A DNA stretch of 64,000 bases from assembly GCA_000733355.1 (NCBI GenBank), contig JNVV01000055.1, positions 54,786 to 118,785 of the forward strand, read 5' to 3'. This document shows positions 33,756 to 45,705 of the stretch, piece after piece (position 1 is the stretch's first letter; every line of letters starts with the position of its first letter). Origin of the DNA: Falciphora oryzae (taxonomy: Eukaryota; Ascomycota; Sordariomycetes; Magnaporthales; Magnaporthaceae). The notes under the pieces are model-generated. The model was not told where the DNA came from and ran no database searches. It worked only from the letters and a program-made list of their open reading frames with translations. The position numbers and the translations under genes are program-made.

Positions 33756-33784
33756 TAACAGGGTGTAAAAGCCCGCATATAACC

Positions 33785-33862
33785 TTTTTCCTTTTTCCTT
33801 TCTCCTTTTTCCTTTCTCCTTTTTCCTTTTTCCTTTTTCCTTTTTCCTTTTTCCTTTTTCCT
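33785..33862 (+). repeat. TTTTTCC minisatellite in the LINE 3' UTR
   Basis: About eleven tandem units of TTTTTCC or TTTCTCC. Confidence 0.9.
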
Positions 33863-34292
33863 TGGCACTGTTCACCTTTTCCTTTATATTATTAGGACTA
33901 ACAGTAGGCTCGTTGGTCCCCCGTACCTCCGGCCGGGCCCAGGGGGGGTCCCGACGACCCCCCCCTGCCCAAACCCGGCCTAACCCCCTTTTCCGGCACA
34001 CCCGCCGGCCGATAGCACTACTACCAACAGCAGCGCCTACAGCGCCCAGGCGTTTATTCGCCCCCTCTGCCGATTGCCCGCTCACTAACAAGGAGCGCCG
34101 GAATGCGGCCCGAACTCCGTGTGCCTTGGGCTTGCCCCAGGGTTTGATTTTGTTAGCCGCCTCGATAGCAACACGTAGCCTAGTGTCAAGCTTAGGTAGC
34201 GCTAGCACGTCGTATGCCCCCTGGGAGGCAGGGACTGGTAGATCCCGATTTTCCGACGTTAAATAAACTCTCTCTCTCTCTCTCTCTCTCTC

Positions 34293-35727
34293 AAAAGTGG
34301 CCGGTATCAAAGTCGCGATGCCCGCTATTGTGTCGGGAAGAAAGGTGGGTTAGTGGTTGTGGGAATGGGTGAAAATTTTTCAAGTAAGGTGGAGGCGGGG
34401 TGAGTCTATTATAGCGCTAACCGCATTTGGGGCTTTTGGCACACAGGTGCCTACAGACCTCCGTAGCGACGGCAATCAGCGACCCGACGTATCGTTGAAT
34501 CGAGCTAATGCCCTCTTGCTTCATCTGACCGTCTTTTGCTGCCAATACTCGCCGTGACCGCACGTCAGGAATTGCTGCACGGCGGGGTCGATGATTGGGC
34601 GGCGATGCCCCGCCGTCGAACTCAGCCGCATGCGTCCGCATCCAGTCCGGCCAGCTGTAGGAGGGGGGACAAAAATACGGACAGGTTTTTTCCCAACCCC
34701 GCCTCAACGTGGTGCATCGGATCGACTTCGCGAGCGCATCCGTGCGAACGGGTGGTACAGTCCCTCGGTTGTGCCACTACTGACGTAACCCGAGTTGGCG
34801 CTGCTCCGTCCTGCTCCAGCGCCTGTCCAACCACCCGCCATGCCCACGCCATCAATCGATTCCGTTTCCCATCCCGAACAAAAATCGCTTTCAGTATCCC
34901 GCATTCGCGCAATCGGGGACGTCGCGTGTCGCATCGCATCCCCAATCGACGAGCGCGGGTTTTTGCAGCAGCTTTTGGGTATTCCGTTGTGCGACGCGCC
35001 CAATCTTCCACAGCCCGACGGTCGCAAGCGCAAGCGACCCAGCGGGGGCCTCCAAACCCCCGCCTCCCGGCGATCCCGACACCGGCACCATGGCGACGCC
35101 GGGCGATGCATCACCAGGTGCCGCGACGGGCCCTGACAATGACCAGACCCCACGCCCCGCACGACAGGGGCCGTCGGCGCCAACATCATCGCTGCCCTCG
35201 ACCTCCTCCTCCTCCAAGACAAACCAGACCGGCAGCAGTCGCGGGTCCCCGATCAAGAGGAACGCCTGGAGCTCGACTTCGAGGAGGCGAACGGAGGCCA
35301 GTCGTTTTGTGGTCTTGGAGGGCCGAAATCGAAGCCCTGGTTTGAGCAGAAAGTTTGGCTGGTCCGAAACAGATGCACGACCAGCGTGGCTATTTTGCCC
35401 GCTCTCAGTGCAAAAGGAGTGTTGAGTGTCTCGGCATGTCGAGCCGCCACGAACTGTCTCAGCGTGTCGAGCCGCCACGAACATAGGCACACATGTACAT
35501 GTAGGTGGCGAAGTGACGCCACGCGTCCCGCGTTCACGCCAGCGGCCATGGCTCAACCAGTCGTGGCAGGTAAGAAAGAGGAGGCTGATGAAATAAATAG
35601 AAATTGCCAATGCTGAATTAATCTCGTTGCGCGATGGAGGAAGAGTCAGAGACGCCCTCCCGATTTTTGTTTTTCCCCCGACCGACCAGCCGGTTTTTCT
35701 TCCGTGCGGCGCCCCGCGACACCCGCC
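34293..35727. other. Intergenic, possible decayed PD-(D/E)XK-family remnant
   Basis: No intact gene. About 34960-35330 (+) encodes in shifting frames a KRKRPSGG segment, TPRPARQGPSAPTSSL and a serine-rich stretch ending GSPIKR. This resembles the low-complexity N-terminus of the fungal PD-(D/E)XK-like family found intact at 44915. No catalytic domain follows. Resemblance only; low confidence. Confidence 0.3.
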
Positions 35728-38086
35728 ATGTCGTCACACGAAGAATACCTAGATCTCGGAGCCGACCTCTCAACAGCAGATTCGTCGGACCCCAACCCCA
35801 TGCGCAAACGGATCGAGCGCGCTATTCGGCCCTCTGGGTCCGAGGTAGTCGGGAGCACGGCTCCATTCATAGGCATTACAGGCCTTCCAAGCCCAAAGGC
35901 CGAAAGAGCGCCGCCTGGCTTGCCGCGTCTCGATAGCCGCGACCACGGACCCAGCAGTTGGGTTACAGGGTTAAGGGGGCCTGAGGGCAGCTCTGAGTCT
36001 CTCTGTAGCCGATGCTCAGGACTGGGATATTCCCACTTTCGAGTCGGCCTCATTCACGACGTCGGCGAGCCCCGAGACTGCGCGCTCTGCCGCATGCTGC
36101 GAGCGGAAGCTTCGGCGCGAAGCCCGAGCTTCTGCGCGCCCTTGCAATTCAAGATCGTGGGGAGTGACCCGTATTGCTCGGGACATGAAAGCGGTCGTTT
36201 CCGATATGCTGCGACTAGCAGTACTACCACTGGCACCAGCGGTAAGTGCGCATTCCTGCTTTGCTTGGGTGTTGGCAGTTACTTGCAAGAATACTCCCCT
36301 TCAGTACACACAGCGAGCACTACGCCGTCCGGAAATTCACACGCGCTCCCGCCGTACCGTGGCGTTGTCTCGGTCGTCTCGCAGGAGATGCTCGCGGGGA
36401 CATTGTGCTCCCGGTCATGCACGTCCGGAAGACGGACAGTGCCGATGCCAACCGCGTCGACCCCAGCGCCGATACCCTCCCGGGCGAGGACCTGCGCAGC
36501 AAGCAGCAGCTACCTGCCGTGCACGGCATCGTGACGCAGTGGGCCGACCTGCGTCTTGCCCGGCGGTGGCTGCGTGGCTGTCTGCATCCCAATTTGGAAA
36601 GCTCACACCTCCACTTGGCCGACATGTTTAAGGGGGAGACGCTGCAGCTGAGCCCCGAGACGCGCTTCGTCGATGTGGAGAGCCACCGGCTGGTGCGATA
36701 CGGAGACATGGGGGATGGCACCATCCCGGCATACGCGGCGCTGAGCCGCGTCTGGGGAGACCCGAGCCGGAGCCACCAGCTCCGGACTCTCAGGTCCAAC
36801 CTGGCCAGCTTCGGGAAACGCCTCCCTCCTTCCCACTCGTCGACAGGCGACGGGAATACCTCCACTACAAACCGGCTCCCAAACACGATACGGGACGCCA
36901 TGGCCGTGGCGCACGAGCTGGGGTTCCGATACCTCTGGGTCGACGCGCTCTGCATCGTCCAAGACGACGGGCGCGACCAGGGGATCCAGATCGAGCGGAT
37001 GAGCGTGATATACCGCCAAGCGCTGGTCACCATCGTCAACAGCGGCTGGAGCGATTCCGACTCGGGGATCCCGGACATCTCGATCCGGCGGACCACACCT
37101 GGCCTCGGCGCCGAGGTCACGCTTCCCAGCGGCGTCGCAGTGGGGCTGTCGCGCGTCGTCAGCCACGTCGAGGACATCCCGTACCGCACGAGGTGCTGGA
37201 CGCTGCAGGAGCAGCTGCTGTCGAAGCGGCGGCTGGAGTTCACCGGAGCCGCATGCTGTACGTCTGCGAGGAGGGGTCGCAGGTGGAGAGCGGCGACCCG
37301 CCGGCCGATCGCCCGTTTCAGCGAGCCTCGGAGGATTTCCAAATGGCGACGACGCGGGGCAGGAAAACATATTTGGGAGGGATAACCAAACTCCTGGGGC
37401 CGCAGGTAATAAGGACCGAGACGCCGGTAGAGCCTCTGGAGAGCTCCGACGTCGTCTGGCGCGAGGTAAAGCTCGAATCCTCGGCGAGGAGCCTCACCAT
37501 GCAAAAGGACCGGCTAGCGGTCATCTTGGGGGTCACGCGGGAGGTGGGCCGCGCTAGAGGCTCGCGGTTCGAGTGCGGACACAACTGCCAGAAGCTCTAC
37601 CACGAACTGCTCTGGACGCCCAGGCCCGGCACGGCCATGACGGACGAGTGTGGTGCCTTTGCCTCGTGGAGCTGGCTCCGGCGGTGGCCGATCGCCATCC
37701 CGCATGCGTACAAACCTGTCGGAGGCTGCAGGCTGGGCCTGAGACGACGCGGGCTGGATCTCGACGACGAAGGAGCCTGGGAACTCGCCATCGATGCGCC
37801 CATGCTCCGCCTGTCGGGAGGCGTGCCACCCGGTCCGCTATCTGTCCACTACGATGACGCCTCCCGCCCACATGACCAGGACCCCGTCGAATGCGTTGCG
37901 GTGGCGCACGTGGGTGAAGGGTACCTTAAGGCTGACGGCGGCTTCGAGGCAACGGGACCTTTCCGCGTGGGCGTGCTGCTACTACAGAAGGCGAAAGACG
38001 GTCCGCATTACTGCCGTGTAGGCGTTGGCTTTGCAGAGAGGGGCATCTGTGAGGGGGCTGAGAGAAGAGCGATGGCTTGTTGGTAG
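35728..38086 (+). pseudogene. HET-domain (heterokaryon incompatibility) protein, apparent frameshift
   Basis: The start ATG at 35728 (CCGCCATGTCG) begins a 171-codon exon with a cysteine-rich segment (LCSRCSGLGY, CALC). A likely phase-1 intron at 36242-36384 (GTAAGT, TCTCGCAG) joins it to the HET frame. The HET domain runs from YAALSRVWG (about 36730) through YLWVDALCIVQDD (about 36930) to CWTLQEQLLSKRRLEF (about 37240). The C-terminal half (DRLAVILGVTRE, FASWSW) is in another frame from about 37245 to the TAG at 38084, so a one-base indel or assembly error is likely. I found no intron that fixes it. HET domains trigger cell death after non-self recognition. Confidence 0.8.
36242..36384 (+). 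other. Predicted intron of the HET gene
   Basis: GTAAGT donor and pyrimidine-rich TCTCGCAG acceptor. The length of 143 bp restores the frame from the cysteine-rich exon to the HET domain. Shorter AG choices within 80 bp do not give the right frame. Confidence 0.55.
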
Positions 38087-38090
38087 GATA

Positions 38091-38155
38091 CCTAGAAATA
38101 TTTCGCGGACAGCGACCCAAGCATCAACGTCTTCGAAAAGCCTCCTATCTGTGTG
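38091..38155 (-). pseudogene. Fragment of an NLR (NACHT) gene
   Basis: On the minus strand this encodes DRRLFEDVDAWVAVREIFL, nearly the same as residues 227-244 of the NLR at 57107-60349. The DNA also matches 59627-59672 closely. It begins a few bases after the HET gene stop. Only this scrap of the NACHT domain is recognisable. Confidence 0.75.
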
Positions 38156-39639
38156 CCTGGTGGACGCTCTCTGCCAGCTAAGCTTGTCACCTGGAGAATC
38201 AAGAGGCCATGCCAGAGTGTGATCGACCTTGTGCGGGGCCTTCCTTCTTGTATTATCCCGCCCTAGTCGCCGCCGCCGGCACCCGTCCCTCGATCCCCCG
38301 CCGCAATCCGTTGCAGAGTCGTCTGGCCGTCGACTGAGGTGACTCTGGCCTACACCAGGAGAAGTTCGCCCCGCAAGTGCACCCGGACACCCGCACCGGT
38401 CGACTTTGAACCTCGGCAGGCTTGAAACGGGCGGCCGGATCAGCTCCATCATGGCACCCACTGGGACCTGCTGTGGCCCTGCTGCCGAGCGGCAACGAGC
38501 CTCGTGAGTCTACATGTTTCTAGAGCCTCCACAGTCCACAGCAAGCCTGCATTGAGATCCCGCTCCCAGACTCGGCCAATAAACTGCTTTTGTGGATGCT
38601 GCAAACCTACTCGATACCCCGGACAGAGCCGGCAGGGTGTCATGAAATAGCGGCTGCATCGCCCGACTCGTTCCCTCCTACCCTACCCCGGCCGCCGCGA
38701 CTTTATACTAATCTTTATTCTAAGTTAAATAAGGTATGTTTTGGGCAAGGGAAGTCCCCAGTCCGCATTTTAATCCCACGCGGCGTATAAAAGCTGCGGG
38801 TGGAGAGGCCCCTGGGATAGCAGCGGTCGAATTAGAGCGAGGCCGCCGAGCCAGCCGAACACTTTACGGTGTAACAATAAGCTGGCGAACGCGATTGAAC
38901 AGGGCGAGTTTGAATCATCCATCGCTGCCACCTCGGCCGTCAAATCCATAACTGCGGGTCAATACCAGTAACGCCTCGAAACCGTGACCACAGTGTCGCG
39001 GCCGGCGACGATCTCGACCAGCCCATCTCGACTGCCAAACCGACGACGACTAATGGACCGGGCCGGACCGGACCTGCGACAATGTGGCGGCCAGGACGGA
39101 CAGTATGAGAGGCTCTGTACGCGTGCCAGAAGCACATGCCTATGAGGGAGGTCTCGGGGAGGCCCGTAGGTGGGGGCTTGAGAAGTTGCTCTCCTGTGCT
39201 TCGACGCTGTTGTGATGGCTCGGGCAAAAAAAAAAAAAAAAAAGGCAACCAGGCTTCAGGATTGGTGCTGAAATTTCACTGCCACAGCGCCACGTCAACA
39301 ATTCCTCAGCCCGCAGCCCGCACTACCCCTGTCGAGCCTTACCAGCCCATCATGGGCATTGGATTGGTTATTTGGTGCTGAGCCCGGAGGCGAAGGCACG
39401 CCAGGCGCCAGGAACCCCGGTAGGGCATAACCCTCCGCCTTCCTACAACAATAGGCGGACTGCCAGCTTTTCAAAATTGTCCATTGATGGTCGAGGCTCA
39501 TGCGTGCGCCGGGCCCCAGAACACGAACACGCCAGAGAGAGCTTGACGAAGCACCGCAACCCAGGTTCGACCTGCGTCTCAAGAGCGACCTTCCCTCCTG
39601 CATCCCTCGCGCTTCTTCCTTTCGGCGGGCACAGCAGCA
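38156..39639. other. Intergenic
   Basis: No gene supported. A run of 18 A lies at 39226-39243. The last few hundred bases are presumably the promoter and leader of the gene starting at 39640. Confidence 0.6.
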
Positions 39640-42611
39640 ATGTCGCAGCTCGGCTTGGGTAAGCTGCAGGCCGCGCTGGCCTCGGTGACCAGCGAGGTAA
39701 CGGTGGCGGCGGCCAACATCAACTTTGACTTCTCGCTGGTCAAATGCGAGCCGCCCCCGGAATACCGGTCGTTGGGCCTCCAGCTGTCGGCTCAGCGCAA
39801 GGCCGAGGCCGAGAGCGGCTCGCAGCACGTCACGGCCAGGAGGCTGGGTGCCCTCTTCGAAGGCGTCTGCCCCGCGACCCCGAAGCTCATCGCGGCCTTT
39901 GGCAGGCGCGCCACCGAGACCTCGGAGGACGCCAACAGCAGGTTCAGGCAGCAGGCGACGGCGGCGAACTGGATCTTCTCGGACTACGTCGGGGTCGACG
40001 CCACGTCCCTGTGGGCCGCCGCGACGTCCAGCAAGGCCGCGCTGCCGCTGTACCTGCTGGCCTGCATGCTCGCGCGCGTCTGGGACGACGCGGCCGCCAC
40101 GTCGCTCTGGGTCGAGATCGTGGCGGAGAGGCGGCGCGAGATCATGAGGCGCCTCGAGGCGGGCGAGGCGCTGCCGTTCGCCACCACCACGGCCGCCGCG
40201 CAGCAGGAGATCAGCCGCGACCAGCTGGCCAAATGGGACGCCAGCGCCCGCGCCTGGCAACGGACGGCCGACGACGTGTGGCCGAAGCGGCGCAAGCAGT
40301 TCCTGCTTATCGCCGACAACATCGAAATCGAGGTTAACAACAACCGCCAGCCCTACCACAGCGTCATAGCCGCCTGGGTGTCCGCCATGCAGACGATGGA
40401 AAAGCTGATCGGCGGGGAGCCGCACGCCGTCAAGGACGGCTCGCTCCTGCTTGGGATCTCGTCGTGGCACATTTACCCCAACATGAATGTGTTTGGAACC
40501 GCCGGGTGCAAAACGGTGGCCATGGACGACCCGCTGGTCCACAAGGGCGGAGTTGTCTCCCTCGGGCTCAAGGATCCTTCGCACAGGGCCACGCGCGGCG
40601 TCGTCTGGTCTCTCTCGCTGGCGCACCACAAATTCTACGGCAAGCCGATCCGGAAATCGTCCGAGTTGAATGGCGATGCGGGCAGGCTTACCTTCGGCGA
40701 GGTGCAGGTCGCCGCGATTGGCGCCGTGCTCACCCGGTGGAGGGTGTCTGTCCCGGACACGGACGTCGCGCTTAGCTGTCTCCAGACGCTTGCTTCTGCC
40801 CTACCTTACCAGGACGAATCACAATCTGACCAATGGATCCAAATGCTGCTTACGCCGATCAAGGCTTATTTTCAGGGCGGTGACCTGGAAGCGTCTCTGA
40901 TCTCCCTCGGCAGGCGTCGCCCCGAGTTCATCCCACCAAGCCCTCCCCGAGGCGACCCGGAGTTTTTTGGCCTGACAAACATCCACTCGATCCTGCCGCT
41001 AATTTCAGAAGCCACTGGCCGGGTCAGTCTTCTGTGGAGGCTGGCACAGCGGGCAAAAGGTTTCAGCAACGACGAAGTCGTGCTTGTTTACCGCCCAGAC
41101 GACGAATCCGGCGAGTTTAGGGCTGCTGCGCCCGCGTCCTCGGGTCCCAGGAGAGGCAAACAAACCAAACGGGCCCGGAAGCAAAAGCATCTTCCCCTCA
41201 CAGGAGGGAATACAAACCTGCAGAGCGTGCCGATTTCCTATCGATCCGGGTCAGCCTCGGTGAACTTCTCGGGTAGGGATTATCGCTTGGTCATGGGCGA
41301 TGCATCGCTCGCAGCTATTTTTATTGCCGGCGACACTGGTGCCCTACCGGAAGGCGGTGCCCAATTTCTTCCTTCATTCGGATACGAGGATCTTACCTGG
41401 TGCATCCAACACGAACTTATCCCGCCCCTGGAGCTCAAAAATTGGATCCTCAGAGATCCATTGATTAGGGCAGACAGAGTTCTGGTGACTTTGGCCAACC
41501 TCGGAGTCGCGTCAGGCATCTACAAGCAACTAAGCCGCCAGGGCGCGTCGATCTCGCCCAAGGCACTGCTTCAGCCGTTCGAGTTTGGGTGTTTCGAGGC
41601 AGTCGAACATCTCTACAGTCGCACGGCGAATAATAGGCACGAGACTATAAGCCTGTATGATGCTTTCCACTCAAAGGAGCTCATAAGTCCATGGCTGGGG
41701 ATGCGTCTCATCTCGTTCTTTGAAACTGGGAAGGTGGCGAATGGTCTCAAAAACTATCAAGAAATTCTCGGTCTCGCGGTTGGAGACTCCATCTACGTGC
41801 CGGCAGAGGTACGTAGCGGGTTACACCCAAATACCAGCTTTTTGATGGCCCGTTGGAAAATGGCGGTGGTGCGAGACCGTCGGGCTAACACAATGTGCAG
41901 CTGCTGTTGGATCCTGCAGACCCTACGGGGAGCTACCGCTGCAATTTCAGCCGGATGCTTGGTAGCCTTGGCCGGCCTGGGTTGACGATCCTGACAGGCC
42001 CGCCGCCGAAAGAGTTGCAAGCGCGGGAGATCGACCCCGGTTCATGGCGAACCGCGCTTCCACGTTTCCGCGGGGAGCGCGAGGACTCCTTCTCGCGCAC
42101 GTCCCTGCATCTCAGCTTCACCGATTGGCAGACGCCCCTGTTCCTCCCGGACTCTGTCGGTCAACGCGACTCCGAGGTCAACCACGTCGAGGCCGTCGTC
42201 TCGATCCGCGACTCGGGCCAGTGGGTCGCGGACGTGAGCGTCCAGGCGGCGCTCGAGCACGCCGACGTGCAGCAGCTGCCACCGAGCGCGGTCGTGGGCG
42301 GGGCTGCTGCGCAAACGTGCCACGCCTGCCGCCGGGACCTACACGGCGCCGACGCTTCAAAGACGGCCCGGAGCCACGCAGAAACGGAGCCGGAAGGGAT
42401 GCTGGCGCTCGAGACGTGGGACCAGGTCCTGGACGTCCCCGAGGGTCGACTGGTCGCCAAGTCGTTTGGAAACTGGGTGTCGCGGCTGGCCATCGTGGCG
42501 GCCCATGCGCAACACTGCCGGCTGAGGTCGAAGCGCGTCTTCATCTGCCCCGAGAACGTGTGCTGGGCCTGCGTGGGCCGGGAACACCCCAATGCAATAT
42601 ATGTGTATTAG
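39640..42611 (+). CDS. Conserved hypothetical protein, 959 aa, two exons
   Basis: Exon 1 is 39640-41808 and exon 2 is 41901-42611, joined by a phase-0 intron of 92 bp (GTACGT...GTGCAG). Splicing joins VPAE to LLLDPADP. The ATG context is GCAGCAATGTCG. The N-terminal third is helical and alanine-rich, without signal peptide or membrane span; the middle holds a basic linker (GPRRGKQTKRARKQK, residues about 503-517); the end has cysteine pairs (CHAC, CWAC) that could bind metal. I recall similar proteins in other Pezizomycotina but no function. Codon use and length suggest a working gene. It lies between a HET gene and repeat-rich DNA. Confidence 0.85.
41809..41900 (+). other. Intron of the 959-aa gene
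   Basis: Donor GTACGT, acceptor GTGCAG, 92 bp, phase 0. Reading through would replace the conserved-looking exon-2 sequence with a short junk tail ending at 41985. Confidence 0.85.
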
Positions 42612-42727
42612 CTAGGTGGTTCTCGAGGCGCAACCCGGCTATGTGCGTGGAAGGCCAGTTGCTAAAACACCGCCCTGGCGGCACAGCTGCATGATGTTTC
42701 AGGCCGCCCTTGCACGCGATGGTGCTG

Positions 42728-43080
42728 CTTGAGAGAGAGAGTGAGTGAGTGTGTGTGTGTGTGTGTGTGTGTATCTATATATTTAACGTCGGCTAGTCGG
42801 GACCTACCATTCCCCGCCTCCCAGGGGGCATACGACGTGCTAGCGCTACCTAAGCTTGTCTACACCAGGCTATAGTGCTGCTATCGAGGCGACTGACAAC
42901 TTGAACCCGAAGGCACACGGGGTTCGGGCCGCATTCCGGCGCTCCTTGTTGGTGAGCGGGCAATCGGCGGTTGGGGAGTAAACCCAGGGCGCTGTAGGCG
43001 CAGCGGGTGGTAGAAAAGCAGTCGGCCGGCAGGTGTGCCGGAAAAAAAAATCGTCGGGGCCGGCCGCGGGGATTCGGAAT
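42728..43080 (-). repeat. 5'-truncated LINE 3' UTR copy
   Basis: The reverse complement matches 34000-34292 over about 270 bp, including the GCCGATTGCCCGCTCAC block and the CATACGACGTGCTAGCGC block. It ends in (GT)n and (GA)n at 42733-42771, the counterpart of the (CT)n tail. The flanks match the continuous sequence at 47471-47570, so the copy looks inserted there. Confidence 0.85.
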
Positions 43081-44436
43081 AGTTGGGATGCAAAGGTTCT
43101 CGGCTCCCAGGGGCTCGATCCTCCGGATGCCGGCCTGGTTGATGCACGGGCTGCACTTGGATTGCACTGCACCACCCAACCACCTAGACCAAAATAAAAG
43201 CTACTTGGCTGTGCGGAAAGTTGAGGGCCTCAATCTGCAGCCATTCTCCTATTTTTCTGGCTTTGATCCGAGCTGCCGAGGTGCACGTTTTTTTGTCTGG
43301 ACCGTGAAGCTACCAAGGTGGTGAGGGGAGCAGACAAGGGAAGCTACTCGGCTCACCACGACTTGGGTCCACGACGCACTCGAGTGTACGCACCATTAGG
43401 AACGCTCCCGCCTCACATGCCAACAAAGCATGCAAGCACGGAGAGGGCAACAAGATCAATTGAAACCTGCCCGTCACTAGTTGTCGGCACCACCACCGCC
43501 ATCAGGCCGGCCCAGGAAACGCCCCGGGGCCGACAATCACCCAGGGTGCGCACACCAGCCCCCACTAGCTCAAGTCAGGTCCACCCCACCATGACGTGTG
43601 CGTAGGGTTGAGCTCTTGAAGCTATTCGCAATATAAAGGAGGTTTCCCAGGCCTACAGGCCCGTTCGATAGGCATAAACGAATCAGGGGGATTGCTGCAG
43701 TCAAAATAGTACCACAAGTTGCTTTCCTCCTTCCAGTCCTCACAATGTCGTTTTTCCCTACCCCGTTCCCAGAGTCATCATCTTTCCTCCAGGACTTTGT
43801 CCTGGCCCCTCTCGTCGCCAGGAACCTACTACGGGTTCCAAAATGACGTCCTTATATATATACCTGGGAGGGACATTTCTTCCCGTTGGAATCACCAGGG
43901 ACGTCGTACCAAAAACCAAGAGCCTAACTGCGACCCAGGCATGCAACCTCTGTAACATCTTGTTAAGCCGGCACCCTCTTTTCTTTGCACGCAAATCAAT
44001 ATCAGTTAAGCGTGGTTATTATTGATGGTTGAGCACAGATACATGGGCAACATTCAGTATTAGCATGAATAGATGAGCTGTGTTTCAAACAACCGCATTC
44101 GTCAAGCTGAACATAAGCAATGAGGTGATGGTGAAAGGGGAGATATCAGGGTGATTGCGTTCCTTTGGCCTCGGGACAACGTGCTGACGTCCTTATTCCT
44201 TCCCCGCCGTTCTGCAAGCCCGTTCCGATACCCCAACCCCTTTAAAAGGAGGCCAAGCACTGCCCGGAATCCCTCTCTCTCTCTCTCTTTGCATCGTGGT
44301 ACGGATAATCGTCTTCTTCCACGAAAGCCTCGGTTGTCTAGGCCCGGTAAAGCAATCCGCCGGCGGCTGGGCAAAGGCTCCAAGCATTTTCCTGGGCTGC
44401 TGCATCCCATTAGCAAAAAGCGTCCGTCCGCCTTTT

Positions 44437-44485
<49 letters not shown>

Positions 44486-44770
44486 CACCACATGTGTGTT
44501 TTGATGCAACCAACCAAACCAGCGTGCGAGCGCCTGGGCGGGATGGATTCCGAGGGTGCAATCAAGCCGGTCCAAGTCGCCGCTCCCCCCTCTCTCTCTG
44601 CGGTTGGCCGTCGGCGGGCAGTGTATCCCGGTGAAAAGCCCGAGATCTCCAGACACCCAGCTTATGCAGCCGGATTACCTGGCACGTTCCCCGGGAGGAG
44701 AAAAGAGAAAAGCCTGCAGTCCGTATAAACTGCACAACCTTGGTTGGAATACCCAAAAACTTGTTAGTTC
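43081..44770. other. Intergenic with duplicated scrap and poly(A)
   Basis: 43140-43260 repeats 47500-47580 (shared CCAAAATAAAAGC and CTATTTTTCTGGCTTT). A run of 42 A at 44439-44480 may be a retroposed tail, but no SINE body or target duplication could be shown. No coding signal is supported. Confidence 0.6.
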
Positions 44771-44774
44771 TTCA

Positions 44775-44895
44775 GGATACAGAAACAGGAAGGGGAATAG
44801 GAAATGGGAGAGGAAATAGGAAATAAAAAAGGATATAAGGGATAGGAAAGGAGATGGGAGATAGGAAAGGATACAGGAGACAGGAAAGGAAACTT
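44775..44895 (-). repeat. CTTTCC-type minisatellite after the PD-(D/E)XK gene
   Basis: On the gene strand this is a degenerate TTTCCTTTCCTG-like array directly after the stop codon, introduced by TTCTCCTGTAAG. The same lead-in and array, far more regular, follows the pseudogene copy at 52354-52455. Confidence 0.8.
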
Positions 44896-44914
44896 ACAGG
44901 AGAACTGTATACCC

Positions 44915-45667
44915 TTATTTGGCCGCCGTGCCTGGGTCCTCCTTGGCAACACCAAGCCTGTCCATCCACCAGCCGCGCAGAGGTCCCTCTACCCACTTGA
45001 CAAGCTCAACCAAAACCCCAAACAGACGGTACAGAGAAGCCAAGCAGTCAGTCCCTCCAATATCAACAGGCCCCACCATCTGGATCTGCTGGCCGCGGTC
45101 ACAGGCAAAGTAGATGCTCCAAGAATGCCCCCGGCAGAGGAGCGGCAAGGTGATCAGGGGGCTTTGGAAACCCAAATCCTGGACGCGGCGGTACCAGGCG
45201 GCCGTCCAAACGCCGAGCTGGGTGGTGCCCTCCTCGGCGGCGACGAAGCTTTTGGCTTCGATGCTGACCCCGATGGGGTTGATAGTTAAAGGTTTGTAAA
45301 GGGATTGGTTGATGCATTGCGACCGTTCATGCTGGCCCCTTAGGGTTTCGATAATCTCCCGGTACAAGGCCTCGTCGCAGGGACGCTCTCTGTGAATGTC
45401 GAGGGTTAGGGCGTAATCGACCATCTTGCCGCCCACAACCGCATTTTGGTTTATCGCCGGGAGCCACTGGCTGGCGATGCCCGCCCCCATGATCGGCTCA
45501 CAGACGACGCCGCCGCGAGGGGCGGAACGAGCTGCGAGCTGAAGCAAAGGAAAGTGCACAGCATTGTTCCAAGCCAGCTCGCCGCGTCCCCGCTCCTCGG
45601 CCTCTAGGGCTTCGTTTTCGATCTCGCACAGGGCGTCCAACTGCTTCCGGGCAAGCTTCGGGCTCGT

Positions 45668-45705
<38 letters not shown>

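Larger units (their letters stand above)
32952..34292 (+). mobile_element. 3' end of a LINE (non-LTR retrotransposon)
   Basis: Contains the RNase H domain and C-terminus of ORF2, a 3' UTR with a pyrimidine minisatellite and a (CT)n tail at about 34268-34292. The RNase H after RT points to a Tad-type fungal LINE (inference). Its 5' part is missing, cut off by B1. Confidence 0.85.

Noticed and set aside
34536..35345. 269-aa plus-strand ORF as a gene
   Set aside because: Composition looks like GC-rich non-coding DNA. The family-like segments lie in other frames.
37258..37430. Intron options to repair the HET frameshift
   Set aside because: GTACGT at 37258 with nearby AG sites gives lengths that are too short, out of frame, or create a TAG at the junction. 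A frameshift is the simpler reading.
44439..44480. Poly(A) tail of a SINE
   Set aside because: No body with polymerase III boxes and no target duplication could be shown.
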